A stretch of 64,000 nucleotides of DNA from Orenia metallireducens (GTDB lineage Bacteria > Bacillota > Halanaerobiia > Halobacteroidales > Halobacteroidaceae): contig NZ_LWDV01000009.1 in the NCBI RefSeq assembly GCF_001693735.1, forward strand, positions 431,753 to 495,752, read 5' to 3'. Under the pieces are notes generated by a model. That model saw only the letters and a list, made by a program, of their open reading frames with translations. It was not told the origin of the DNA and made no database searches. Both the position numbers and the translations under genes were made by a program. Below, in pieces: positions 54,224 to 62,001 of this stretch; position 1 is the stretch's first letter; each line of letters begins with the position of its first letter.

Positions 54224-54337
54224 GTCATCTAATCAAAAATCATTCAAGAGAAGACTAGTGGGAATAATTGTTTTAGGTTTCTCTTTCTTTTTGTGGTATG
54301 ATTAAATTAAAGCTTAAGAATAAGGAGAAAAAAGCTT

Positions 54338-55273
54338 ATGTCTAGAAAAGTATCTGTAATATCTATAATATTTTTAATGCTGCTTTCTAACAATCTATTA
54401 GCAGCTGAACATCAAGGTTATTCCAATCAAAAATTTTGGCGAGAATTCTATACTAAAGAAAGGAGTGTTGATTATCCCCTTATTTTTGTCCATGGGATAG
54501 GTGCCAATATAGATTTTTGGAAGCAGAGTATGGAGGTTATTACCCCTGATTATTATGAGATGAGGTTTATATCAAGAGATAAAATTTACCATAATTATGA
54601 TGGTAAGAAGAAAGATTATACTCTGTGGGGGATATCATATTATACTCTAAATCCTATGGAGGAAGCTCTTGGTGGTGATTTAAACTTATATGCTTTAAGG
54701 GTTGAAAAAATGATCAATCTAATCAAAGAGTTAACTGGGAAAGATAAGGTGATTATCGTTGCCCATAGTATGGGAGGTCTTGTTTCTAGAAGGTATATGA
54801 CCTTAAATCAAGATAATTGGGATTCGGTTCATAAGATATTAACAGTAGGAACTCCTAATGAAGGTGTAGATACTTCAGTAGAGCTTGTAGGACAATTGAT
54901 AGATTTAAAGAAAGGTAGTTCATTTTTAAATAATCTCAATAAATCTTGGCAGAGGTTAAATCTAGCTAGCTCTAATAAGAAGTGGGGAGTTGTAGGAGGG
55001 ATAGATAAGAGTATGCCCTTTAACTTAGAAACAGACCCTGATGCTACAGATTCAGCAGGAGCTGGTTTTGTGAGTATATCCTCCTCGATACCTTATGGCG
55101 AATGGAAAGATTCTATAGGTGATAACTTCAATGTTAGCTATTTTAATACTCCTAATTTCGGTTTTAGATTAGCAGTTAATGCTACTCATATGGAATTGTT
55201 GTTCCACCAAGGAACCTTTAGAGGTATAGAATGGGTCTTATCTGGCTTTACAGTAAATAAAAATGAAGAATAA
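54338..55273 (+). CDS. Secreted alpha/beta hydrolase (lipase-like)
   Basis: A 311-residue exported protein. Signal peptide KVSVISIIFLMLLSNNLLAA with cleavage near residue 23. The oxyanion loop is LIFVHGIGANIDFW, the nucleophile elbow AHSMGGLVSRRY (serine near 149), and the catalytic histidine is probably in NATHMELLF. This is the order of triacylglycerol lipases and PGAP1-like esterases. It acts outside the cytoplasm. RBS AAGGAGA. Confidence 0.85.
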   Translation: MSRKVSVISIIFLMLLSNNLLAAEHQGYSNQKFWREFYTKERSVDYPLIFVHGIGANIDFWKQSMEVITPDYYEMRFISRDKIYHNYDGKKKDYTLWGISYYTLNPMEEALGGDLNLYALRVEKMINLIKELTGKDKVIIVAHSMGGLVSRRYMTLNQDNWDSVHKILTVGTPNEGVDTSVELVGQLIDLKKGSSFLNNLNKSWQRLNLASSNKKWGVVGGIDKSMPFNLETDPDATDSAGAGFVSISSSIPYGEWKDSIGDNFNVSYFNTPNFGFRLAVNATHMELLFHQGTFRGIEWVLSGFTVNKNEE

Positions 55274-55506
55274 GAAAGAATCTTTGCTATTAAATTTACA
55301 AAGATTTACCTTTGCAAATCACTTTAAAATAAGAGAAAATATAAGTGCAAGTTATGAAATTAATTAATCTTATATAAAAACTTATATAAGTATAAAATAT
55401 ATAATTACTATTAATTTGCGTTTATTCCTCATAGGTTATTAATCTAATATTAACTCTAGTAAATAGAACCTAAAATAAAATCAGATACTTAGAAAGGGTT
55501 AGAGCC

Positions 55507-56193
55507 ATGCAGAAAAGAAAAAAATATAACAATTTAATTATATATATACTCATATTTACTTTAATCTTCCCAATGCTATCAGGGTTTGTCCTGATTAGTC
55601 CTGTTTTTGCTGCTGAAGGAGGATTGGCAGGATTAACAGGTAATAAGGGAATTATGTCTGTTTTTAAAGGATTACTAATGTTATTCTTCTTCTCCTTCTT
55701 ATCAAATAAGGGTGATTCTTCAGAGATTTTAAATGATTCATACCAGTCTGCTGTTCAGGAAGAACCCAATATCCAAAATGGCTCTTCTTCAGCCCAACGC
55801 TTGGATGTAACACCAGAGGAATTTGATTGGTTGGCTAAAGGGGTTTATTCTGAATCTAGAGGGGAACCTTTTGAAGGACAAGTTGCAGTAGCTTCTGTCA
55901 TAATCAATAGAGTCTTAAGTCCTGAATTTCCTAATACAGTTAAAGGTGTTATTATGGAAAGACCAGATGGGAAGGCTTATGCTTTCTCTGCTGTATTAGA
56001 TGGACAGATTCATTTGACCCCTGATAAGACAGCATATCAAGCAGTAGATTATGCTCTTAAAGGATGGGATCCTACTGGTGGAGCTTTATACTATTATAAT
56101 CCTGTTAAAGCTACTGCTAGTTGGATTTTTGAGAATACAACTCCTAAGATTACAATTGGAAATCATATCTTTGCTGATTTAAAAAAGAAGTAA
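55507..56193 (+). CDS. SleB-type cell-wall hydrolase
   Basis: A 228-residue exported protein. A TM or signal segment occupies about 8-35 and another hydrophobic stretch 50-66. From about 100, the Hydrolase_2 domain appears: LAKGVYSESRGEPFEGQVAV (catalytic glutamate in YSESRGE), ASVIINRVLSPEFPNTV and GALYYYNP. In SleB and CwlJ this domain cuts spore-cortex peptidoglycan during germination. No peptidoglycan-binding repeat or YpeB gene is present, so it may act on vegetative wall instead. Weak RBS AAAGGG. Confidence 0.87.
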   Translation: MQKRKKYNNLIIYILIFTLIFPMLSGFVLISPVFAAEGGLAGLTGNKGIMSVFKGLLMLFFFSFLSNKGDSSEILNDSYQSAVQEEPNIQNGSSSAQRLDVTPEEFDWLAKGVYSESRGEPFEGQVAVASVIINRVLSPEFPNTVKGVIMERPDGKAYAFSAVLDGQIHLTPDKTAYQAVDYALKGWDPTGGALYYYNPVKATASWIFENTTPKITIGNHIFADLKKK

Positions 56194-56205
56194 ATATTCT
56201 CTGAG

Positions 56206-56235
56206 AAAAGGGCATCCTAAAGGATGTCCTTTTAT
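56206..56235 (+). terminator. Rho-independent terminator
   Basis: Stem AAAAGGGCATCCT / AGGATGTCCTTTT (one G-T pair) with an AA loop. Confidence 0.85.
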
Positions 56236-56287
56236 AATCTATTTATAATTTAATAAAAAATTCATACTAAAGAGGTATGGTTATTTT

Positions 56288-56323
56288 ATTATTATAATAA
56301 TTAATATTAATTATTATAATAAT
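56288..56323. repeat. 36-bp perfect A+T palindrome
   Basis: ATTATTATAATAATTAAT joined directly to its own reverse complement, with no loop. It contains no G or C. It lies 120 bases before the ECF-S gene. Confidence 0.8.
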
Positions 56324-56443
56324 CCCTCAAAAGAGGAGAATAAGCCTTATTCAAGAATAATAAGATAAGTGAATTCCTTAATTTAAGGTATTATCATTTA
56401 TTAAGTTTAATTCTCAAAGCTCTTTAGAAGGGAGGTTGTTAAG

Positions 56444-56929
56444 ATGAAATACACAAAATGGTTGACTAGAACTGCAATCTTATTAGCCTTGACTTTGGTA
56501 GTCCAGGCTTTAGGGTTTCCTGCTTATATAACAGGTCCTTTGGTAAATATGATGTTACTATTGGCTACAATCTTGGTTGGGTTAGAAAGTGGTCTATTAA
56601 TTGGGGCTCTAACCCCTTGGATAGCTTTAGTTAGAGGTATATTACCACCACCTTTAGCAGTAATGATTCCATTTATTATTATTAGTAATCTACTATGGGT
56701 CTTAATCTATCATTTCCTAGCAAAGAAGAATAAATACTTAGGGATTGGTCTAGCTGCATTAAGTAAGTATGGTATATTAGCTTCAGCTGTTAATTTCTTG
56801 GTAAATGTACCACCTAAGATAGCCACTTTAATGCAGGTACCTCAATTACTTACAGCTTTGGCAGGAGGATTATTGGCATTATCTATAGTTAAAGCTATTA
56901 ACCTTAGTGATGTTTTGGAGGAAAAGTAG
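56444..56929 (+). CDS. ECF-transporter S component (substrate unknown)
   Basis: A 161-residue membrane protein with five or six TM helices. The start TRTAILLALTLVVQALGFP and LLLATILVGLESGLLIGALTPWIALVRG are the usual wording of energy-coupling-factor S components; the LTPxxA... helix lines the substrate site. No riboswitch is visible upstream to reveal the vitamin. EcfA/EcfT would be shared from elsewhere. RBS AAGGGAGG. Confidence 0.8.
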   Translation: MKYTKWLTRTAILLALTLVVQALGFPAYITGPLVNMMLLLATILVGLESGLLIGALTPWIALVRGILPPPLAVMIPFIIISNLLWVLIYHFLAKKNKYLGIGLAALSKYGILASAVNFLVNVPPKIATLMQVPQLLTALAGGLLALSIVKAINLSDVLEEK

Positions 56930-56949
56930 TTCTAAATGTTTAATTTTTC

Positions 56950-56980
56950 AGCTACAGGCTTTAACCTGTAGCCTTATTAA
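56950..56980 (+). terminator. Rho-independent terminator
   Basis: Stem GCTACAGG / CCTGTAGC with a CTTTAA loop and a weak T-run (CTTATT). Confidence 0.65.
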
Positions 56981-57033
56981 TATCTAATTTAGTTATTTAT
57001 TAGATTGGATTGATTATAGAGAGGAAGAGTACT

Positions 57034-58503
57034 ATGGAAAATTATTTGTTAGCTATCTTTGCCGGACTATTATTAGGAATTCCCTTTAAATTTCCTAGTT
57101 TAGCATTACTAGCTTGGGTGGGATTAATTCCACTCTTATTTGCTTTAGAGAGGAGTGAGAGTAAATCTTCTTTTAAATTAGGCTGGACAACTGGGATGAC
57201 CTTCTTAGCTATTAGTAGCTATTGGCTATTGATTTCTGTAGCTAATTTTAGTAAATACCCTTTGATAGTATCAATATTAATATTTGTTATTGCAATATCG
57301 ATTATCAGTCTATACTTTGGCTTATTTGCTGTGGTCTGGAATAATTTAAGAGGGAAGGTATCTATACTAATCATAACACCTCTAGTCTGGACTGGAGTAG
57401 AGTTTTTAAGAACTATCTTCTCCTTCCAGTTCTTGTTTGCCTTCCTTGGTTATTCACAAGCTTTTATTCCACAGCTGATTCAGTTGGCTCAGTATGGTGG
57501 AGTATATTTAGTTACTTTTATTATAATACTTGTTAACACTTTACTCTATGTTTCTTTGAAAAAGAGAGAGGTTAAATATTTAATTATAGGGGTTTTAATC
57601 TTTGCCTTATTATTTACTTATGGTAATGCTTTATTAAAAGAAGAGGTAGTTGCTAAAAAAGAGTTTGCAGTAGGTATTATGCAACCTAATATACCTCAAG
57701 AGATGAAGTTAAGTAGAGATAAACAAGGTGAAGTTATCAGTAAAATATTAAATTTAACCTCAGAAGAGTTAGCTAAAGGTAATCCTGATTTGATGATTTG
57801 GCCTGAAACTGCTATCTTGAGGGGGTATTATGAGAATAGAAAGTTTCCTTATGTCTTTTATAGGGATAACCCCTTATTTATCGGTGGACATATTAAGGAG
57901 AATGGTAATTATTTAAACAGTGCTTTTCTAGTCAATAAAAGTAGGGATATAGTCCAGCGCTACAGTAAGGTTAAACTTGTTCCTTGGGGGGAATATGTTC
58001 CTTTCCCTAAATTGATACCAGATATCATTGAAACAACCTTGAATCATATCACTCCAGGTAATAAGCTAGTTGCCTTTAATTTAAAAGGGGTTACTTGGGT
58101 TAGTCCTATCTGCTCAGAGATATTAAATCCCTTTTATATTAAAAAGCTATATCAGCAGAATGATTTTATGGTTAATATCTCTAATGAAGCTTGGTTTGGT
58201 AAGAGTCATGCTCCATTACAGGTCTTACAAGCAGCTATCTTTAGAGCAGTTGAGAATAGGACACCTGTCGTTAAGGTTGGTAATATAGGGATTAGCGGGG
58301 TAGTAAATCATCGTGGTGAAATCTTGGTAAGAACAGAGATATTTAAGACCAACACCTTTACCTTTAATCTTCCTATCCCAGAGCGTAAAGAAACCTTTTA
58401 TTATAAATTCGGAAATTTTTTTGGATGGTTAAACTTAATCATAATAGTCTTATTATTAATTATAATTAATAATAAGAGAATTAATTTCTTTAAAGATAAT
58501 TAA
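57034..58503 (+). CDS. lnt: Apolipoprotein N-acyltransferase
   Basis: A 489-residue inner-membrane enzyme. The N-terminal half has about seven TM helices; the nitrilase-type domain then supplies the E-K-C triad: E in MIWPETAI, K in YSKVKLVPWGEYVPF and C in VSPICSEILNP. NISNEAWFGKSHAP follows, and a last TM helix ends the protein. It adds the third acyl chain to lipoproteins, a step tied to outer-membrane sorting, which supports a diderm envelope. ATG 57034 follows AGAGGAAG. Confidence 0.95.
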   Translation: MENYLLAIFAGLLLGIPFKFPSLALLAWVGLIPLLFALERSESKSSFKLGWTTGMTFLAISSYWLLISVANFSKYPLIVSILIFVIAISIISLYFGLFAVVWNNLRGKVSILIITPLVWTGVEFLRTIFSFQFLFAFLGYSQAFIPQLIQLAQYGGVYLVTFIIILVNTLLYVSLKKREVKYLIIGVLIFALLFTYGNALLKEEVVAKKEFAVGIMQPNIPQEMKLSRDKQGEVISKILNLTSEELAKGNPDLMIWPETAILRGYYENRKFPYVFYRDNPLFIGGHIKENGNYLNSAFLVNKSRDIVQRYSKVKLVPWGEYVPFPKLIPDIIETTLNHITPGNKLVAFNLKGVTWVSPICSEILNPFYIKKLYQQNDFMVNISNEAWFGKSHAPLQVLQAAIFRAVENRTPVVKVGNIGISGVVNHRGEILVRTEIFKTNTFTFNLPIPERKETFYYKFGNFFGWLNLIIIVLLLIIINNKRINFFKDN

Positions 58504-58532
58504 AGAGTAGCGATAATCGCTACTCTTTTTCT
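58500..58532. terminator. Bidirectional terminator between convergent genes
   Basis: Stem AAAGAGTAGCGAT / ATCGCTACTCTTT with an A loop, then TTCTTT. Confidence 0.85.
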
Positions 58533-58537
58533 TTAGC

Positions 58538-58924
58538 TTAAATCTTTCTAGCTTTATTTTGGTCAATCATATCAATAAAGATACTATCTTCCTTCTTCTT
58601 AGATACCTTTGTAAAGAGATTTTTGATGACAGCTAAGATAATAGCTAAATCAATAACTAACATAATTAAGATAGTTACTTGTCCTAAAGTAAGGCTCTGT
58701 AAATTAGTAAAATTAATGCTTGTTAATTCCTGTGGGTTCTTAGAGGTCGTAAAGATTAATAGAGCTACAACATATAAAGAACTATTAGAGATAAATCTAA
58801 AGAATAAATTCAGCACTTCTTGTGAATCTCTTTTGTTATTAGGTTTTGAATTCTTCAACAATATTATTCCTTGTGCTAAAACCATTAGAACAAAAGAAAT
58901 ACCTATTACTAACTCTATGTTCAT
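58538..58924 (-). CDS. Membrane protein of unknown function
   Basis: A 128-residue protein with three predicted TM helices (about 4-22, 45-60, 80-103) and a charged C-terminus (KVSKKKEDSIFIDMIDQNKA). AAGGAGGG 7 bases before the ATG and a shared terminator support it as a real gene. No family recognised. Confidence 0.65.
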   Translation of the reverse strand: MNIELVIGISFVLMVLAQGIILLKNSKPNNKRDSQEVLNLFFRFISNSSLYVVALLIFTTSKNPQELTSINFTNLQSLTLGQVTILIMLVIDLAIILAVIKNLFTKVSKKKEDSIFIDMIDQNKARKI

Positions 58925-59157
58925 TAATATCCCTCCTTAATCTAATTTTAATCCAAAACAGATATGATATCTAACCTCTTATCAAGGACTATACTAATAT
59001 TTTAACATATTACAGATACTTTTCAATATAAATAAGATAACAGTTCTAATTTGACCATTCAACTTACTAACTATGAAGGTGATTTTATTGCAGTTTTCTC
59101 TATAATCTGTTATAATTATCTTTGGCTTGATGATGTGTTAATAAAATCAAATAGAAA

Positions 59158-59236
59158 CACTAGGGGTGCCTATAGGCTGAGAAGAGTACTACTCTAACCC
59201 TTAACCTGATTGGGATAATGCCTGCGTAGGGAAGTG
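59158..59236 (+). ncRNA. TPP riboswitch (THI element)
   Basis: The conserved parts are in order: GGGGTGCC, GGCTGAGA, ACCCTTAACCTGAT, GGATAATGCCTGCGTAGGGA. The closing helix pairs CACT with AGTG. It binds thiamine pyrophosphate and controls the thiT-thiN operon 87 bases downstream. Confidence 0.97.
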
Positions 59237-59255
59237 GAAGACTAAGATGCTATTG

Positions 59256-59288
59256 TAACCACTCTCTTAAAGGGAGTGGTTTTTTTAT
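59256..59288 (+). terminator. Riboswitch-controlled terminator
   Basis: Stem AACCACTCTC / GGGAGTGGTT followed by TTTTTT, 20 bases after the TPP aptamer and before thiT. It is the expected OFF switch when thiamine pyrophosphate is bound. Confidence 0.9.
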
Positions 59289-59322
59289 AGATAATTTCAC
59301 TTAATATAGAAAGGATGATATC

Positions 59323-59895
59323 ATGAAAAATATGCAGATTAGAAAGTTAACAGAGTTGGGTGTTGCCTTGGCTTTAGCTACTATCTTAAATTTTTTAAAA
59401 CTTTATGAAATGCCACAAGGTGGTTCTGTAACCTTAGAGATGATTCCAATTATATTTATTGCTTTACGCTGGGGGTGGAAAGAGGGAGCTTTTTTAGGTA
59501 GTACATATGGACTATTACAGCTATTATTGGGAGCTAGTATCTATTATCCTCTGCAGGCAGTTCTTGATTACCCTTTAGCTTATGGGTTGGTAGGTCTTGC
59601 TGGGTTGGTCTCTAACCTATTTTCTAAGGGTTCTTTTAAAGTTAGGTCTATCTTAATAGCTATGGCTACGGTATTAGGAGCTAGCTTTAGATTTTTAGCT
59701 CATGTGATTTCAGGGGTAGTCTTCTTTGGCGAGTATGCTCCTGAAGGTATAGATGTTTGGGTCTATTCTTTAGGATATAATGCAACCTATATGATTCCTC
59801 AAATCATAATAACGATAATAGCTATGGCATTGTTGAGTAAAGGGTTAGAAAATACCTCCTTGGCTACTATAAATAAGATTCAAGAAGTAGAATAA
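59323..59895 (+). CDS. thiT: Thiamine ECF-transporter S component ThiT
   Basis: A 190-residue protein with about six TM helices. ELGVALALATILNFLKLYEM, then GGSVTLEMIPIIFIALRWGW and YYPLQAVLDYPLAYGLVGL match ThiT (YuaJ), the high-affinity thiamine-binding subunit. The TPP riboswitch upstream and thiamine pyrophosphokinase overlapping at the 3' end confirm the role. It would use a shared EcfAAT module. Confidence 0.95.
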   Translation: MKNMQIRKLTELGVALALATILNFLKLYEMPQGGSVTLEMIPIIFIALRWGWKEGAFLGSTYGLLQLLLGASIYYPLQAVLDYPLAYGLVGLAGLVSNLFSKGSFKVRSILIAMATVLGASFRFLAHVISGVVFFGEYAPEGIDVWVYSLGYNATYMIPQIIITIIAMALLSKGLENTSLATINKIQEVE

Positions 59896-60533
59896 TGGAA
59901 CGAGTAATCCTATTTATTAATGGAGAGTTGATTGGTGAGGATGACTTTTATTTAAATTACATTAAGAAAACTGATAAGGTGGTCTGTGCCGATGGAGGTG
60001 CAAATCATGCTTATAGATTAGGGATTCTTCCTAATTTGATTTTAGGTGATTTAGATTCAATCTCTTCTGAAGCTTTAGAGCATTATCAAAATCAGCAGGT
60101 CGAATTTGATAAATATCCTATAGCTAAAGATAAGACCGATACTCAACTTATTTTGGAACAATTAGTTACATTGGGTGCTAAAGAGATTATTATCTTTGCA
60201 GGACTTGGTGGACGTTTAGACCATACTTTAGCCAATCTTTATCTATTGGAATTTTTTGCTGAGTTTGATACTAAAATTAGATTCGTCAGTCCTAAAGAAA
60301 GAATAGAGTTGGTATGTAAAGAGAAAATTCTGATAAATGAAGTAAATAAGACTCTCTCCTTATTACCTTTAAGTAATGAGGTAACAGGGGTTTATTTAGA
60401 AGGTTTTAAGTATGGATTAGAGAATGCCACCTTTAAACAAGGGGATACTTTAGGTTTAAGTAATATTGTTATAGCAAGTCCGGCTAGAATAAAACTAGCG
60501 AGTGGTAAATTATTAATGATAATTAATGATTAA
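59895..60533 (+). CDS. thiN: Thiamine pyrophosphokinase
   Basis: A 212-residue enzyme that converts imported thiamine to thiamine pyrophosphate with ATP. VVCADGGANHAYRLGILPNLI, LGDLDSIS and YPIAKDKTDTQL carry the catalytic aspartates, and FAGLGGRLDHTLANL the thiamine site. Its ATG overlaps the thiT stop (TAATG), so translation is coupled. Import, phosphorylation and TPP sensing thus form one closed loop. Confidence 0.97.
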   Translation: MERVILFINGELIGEDDFYLNYIKKTDKVVCADGGANHAYRLGILPNLILGDLDSISSEALEHYQNQQVEFDKYPIAKDKTDTQLILEQLVTLGAKEIIIFAGLGGRLDHTLANLYLLEFFAEFDTKIRFVSPKERIELVCKEKILINEVNKTLSLLPLSNEVTGVYLEGFKYGLENATFKQGDTLGLSNIVIASPARIKLASGKLLMIIND

Positions 60534-60545
60534 ATATTATCTGTT

Positions 60546-60575
60546 GGGCTAATCTATAATGGATTAGCCTTTTTC
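60546..60575 (+). terminator. Rho-independent terminator
   Basis: Stem GGCTAATC / GGATTAGCC with a TATAAT loop and TTTTTC. Confidence 0.85.
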
Positions 60576-60684
60576 ATTAATGATTGTAGAAAATGGCCCG
60601 ATTTCTTCTTTAAATCAATTCACATATTTAGCCTTTCTTTAATATATTAGTATAATAACTGCATTTACCAAACAGGGGGTCAAA

Positions 60685-60960
60685 ATGACAGATTATTATA
60701 CAGGAAGAATGAAAAGTGGGGAGGAGTATACTTTAACTTATATTTCAGAGGTCAACTGGGATAAATGTATCGGCTGTGCTGCTTGCGTTAAAGCTTGTGG
60801 TCAAGAAATACTGATGATGGTTAACACTCCTTCTGGTTATAAGGCTAAATTGTTAGTTCCTGCTAAATGTTTAGGCGAAGGACATTGTATACAGAGATGT
60901 CCTACAAAAGCTCTTCAATCAAAGCTTATAGAAGTTAAAGATAATGGAGATAATAGCTGA
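60685..60960 (+). CDS. Ferredoxin-like protein with one complete and one altered cluster site
   Basis: A 91-residue protein. CIGCAACVKACG is C-x2-C-x2-C-x3-C. The second site, CLGEGHCIQRCP, has glutamate where the second cysteine of C-x2-C-x2-C-x3-C belongs. It could hold a 3Fe-4S or a Glu-ligated 4Fe-4S cluster. The spacing between motifs (about 20 residues) is longer than in clostridial ferredoxin and closer to nif-type ferredoxin III. It is a cytoplasmic electron carrier. RBS AGGGGGT. Followed by a Cys-rich micro-protein gene. Confidence 0.85.
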   Translation: MTDYYTGRMKSGEEYTLTYISEVNWDKCIGCAACVKACGQEILMMVNTPSGYKAKLLVPAKCLGEGHCIQRCPTKALQSKLIEVKDNGDNS

Positions 60961-61049
60961 GGATAGAAAAATATAAAGTCTACTTTATTTCTTATCTGCT
61001 ATATGTTAAACTAGAGATTATAATAGTAGACTAAACAGGAGGTACTTAA

Positions 61050-61220
61050 ATGTCAGTGGAAGAGTGTGTTTTGGAGAATAAAATTTGCAATGATTGTGGT
61101 GAGTGCTTGATCTGTAATTTAGATAGAAGTAAAGAGTGTAATAACTGTATGGACTGCATAGATATCGAAGCAGATTTTAGTGCAATTGAGATAGATGATA
61201 TCATTTATGATGAGGAGTAA
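61050..61220 (+). CDS. 56-residue cysteine-rich acidic protein
   Basis: It has nine cysteines, eight of them in CxxC-like pairs: ICNDCGECLIC and ECNNCMDC, separated by NLDRSK. The C-terminal third is acidic (ADFSAIEIDDIIYDEE). Strong ribosome-binding site AGGAGG 7 bases before ATG, and a hairpin after the stop. The arrangement suggests zinc or iron-sulfur binding. It follows the ferredoxin by 90 bases. No family recognised. Confidence 0.7.
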   Translation: MSVEECVLENKICNDCGECLICNLDRSKECNNCMDCIDIEADFSAIEIDDIIYDEE

Positions 61221-61228
61221 GTAAGATA

Positions 61229-61268
61229 GAACTAAGAGGCTCTTGCCAATTTTGGTGAGAGCTTTGAT
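61229..61268 (+). terminator. Rho-independent terminator
   Basis: Stem GCTCTTGCCAA / TTGGTGAGAGC (two G-T pairs) followed by TTTGATTTT. Confidence 0.75.
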
Positions 61269-61411
61269 TTTATGATATTGAACTATTGGAGGTAAAGGAG
61301 ATGAAATCTGGATTGTCATATGTAGAATTGGCTTTAATCTCTTTCATAAAATAAAATAGCAAAAATAGTGCTGGGAGCGACTTTTGATCCTATTGAATTA
61401 TTATTTTATTT

Positions 61412-61644
61412 GGTTCTTCCACGACTTTTGTGAAAATAATTTAAAATCAAAAGAATTATTAGACGCAGATTTACGCAGACAAAAGCGGACTAAAAAATAA
61501 GAAATGAAATAATAAAAGGTTTTAAATCAGATCTTAGTCAGATTTTAGTCTGCGTCAAAAAAGATTTTGATTTATATCTTTTATAAAAATTATTAGTTCA
61601 ACTTATATAAAATAGGCATTAATCACAAAGTTCGTTGTTGAACC
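61412..61644 (-). mobile_element. 233-bp MITE, copy 2, with perfect target duplication
   Basis: Identical to the reverse complement of 5955-6187. Directly flanked on both sides by TTTTATTT (61404-61411 and 61645-61652), an exact 8-bp target-site duplication, so the element arrived by transposition. Terminal inverted repeats begin GGTTCTTCCACGACTTTTGTG and GGTTCAACAACGAACTTTGTG. No ORF; it needs a transposase from elsewhere, probably of the ISL3 family. Confidence 0.93.
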
Positions 61645-61859
61645 TTTTATTTTTTAGGTGGGGTTATTGTTTATTCTGTAGATGTGAAGTTGGTTGATTA
61701 CAAGTAAAGGAGATTATTAAGCAAATGATTATAATTATCGATTTTAGAGGTCTGCACTTTAGTGTGTTAAAGAATAGATTTTTTCAATAAAGTTTTTGAT
61801 TAGCAGAGTTAAATTGTAGAGAAGGATATGTGTGATTAGGGAAAGGGCAGTATTATACA

Positions 61860-61903
61860 CTATCATTATTTCGCAAAATGTGAATTTTACGAAATAATGA
61901 TAG
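61860..61903. other. 44-bp palindrome with a dif-like 11-6-11 core
   Basis: The arms pair over 20 positions with one mismatch. The centre, 61868-61895, reads ATTTCGCAAAA, TGTGAA, TTTTACGAAAT: two 11-base half-sites and a 6-base spacer, the layout of Xer dif sites. About 100 bases upstream of a Xer-type recombinase gene. The remainder of 61653-62001 has no gene. Confidence 0.5.
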
Positions 61904-62001
61904 AAAACACTATTGATAACGTGATAATTTGAATTATATCTCTAAAAATATTATAATTTAAATATACAAAGCAATCTAATTAACTTGGAGGTGCAAAAAC
62001 T

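Noticed and set aside
58623-58940. A 105-codon + strand frame opposite the membrane protein at 58538-58924
   Set aside because: The - strand frame has an excellent ribosome-binding site, TM helices and a terminator; the + frame has none.
61119-61319. A 66-codon - strand frame overlapping the Cys-rich gene
   Set aside because: It crosses a terminator hairpin and mirrors a well-started + strand gene.
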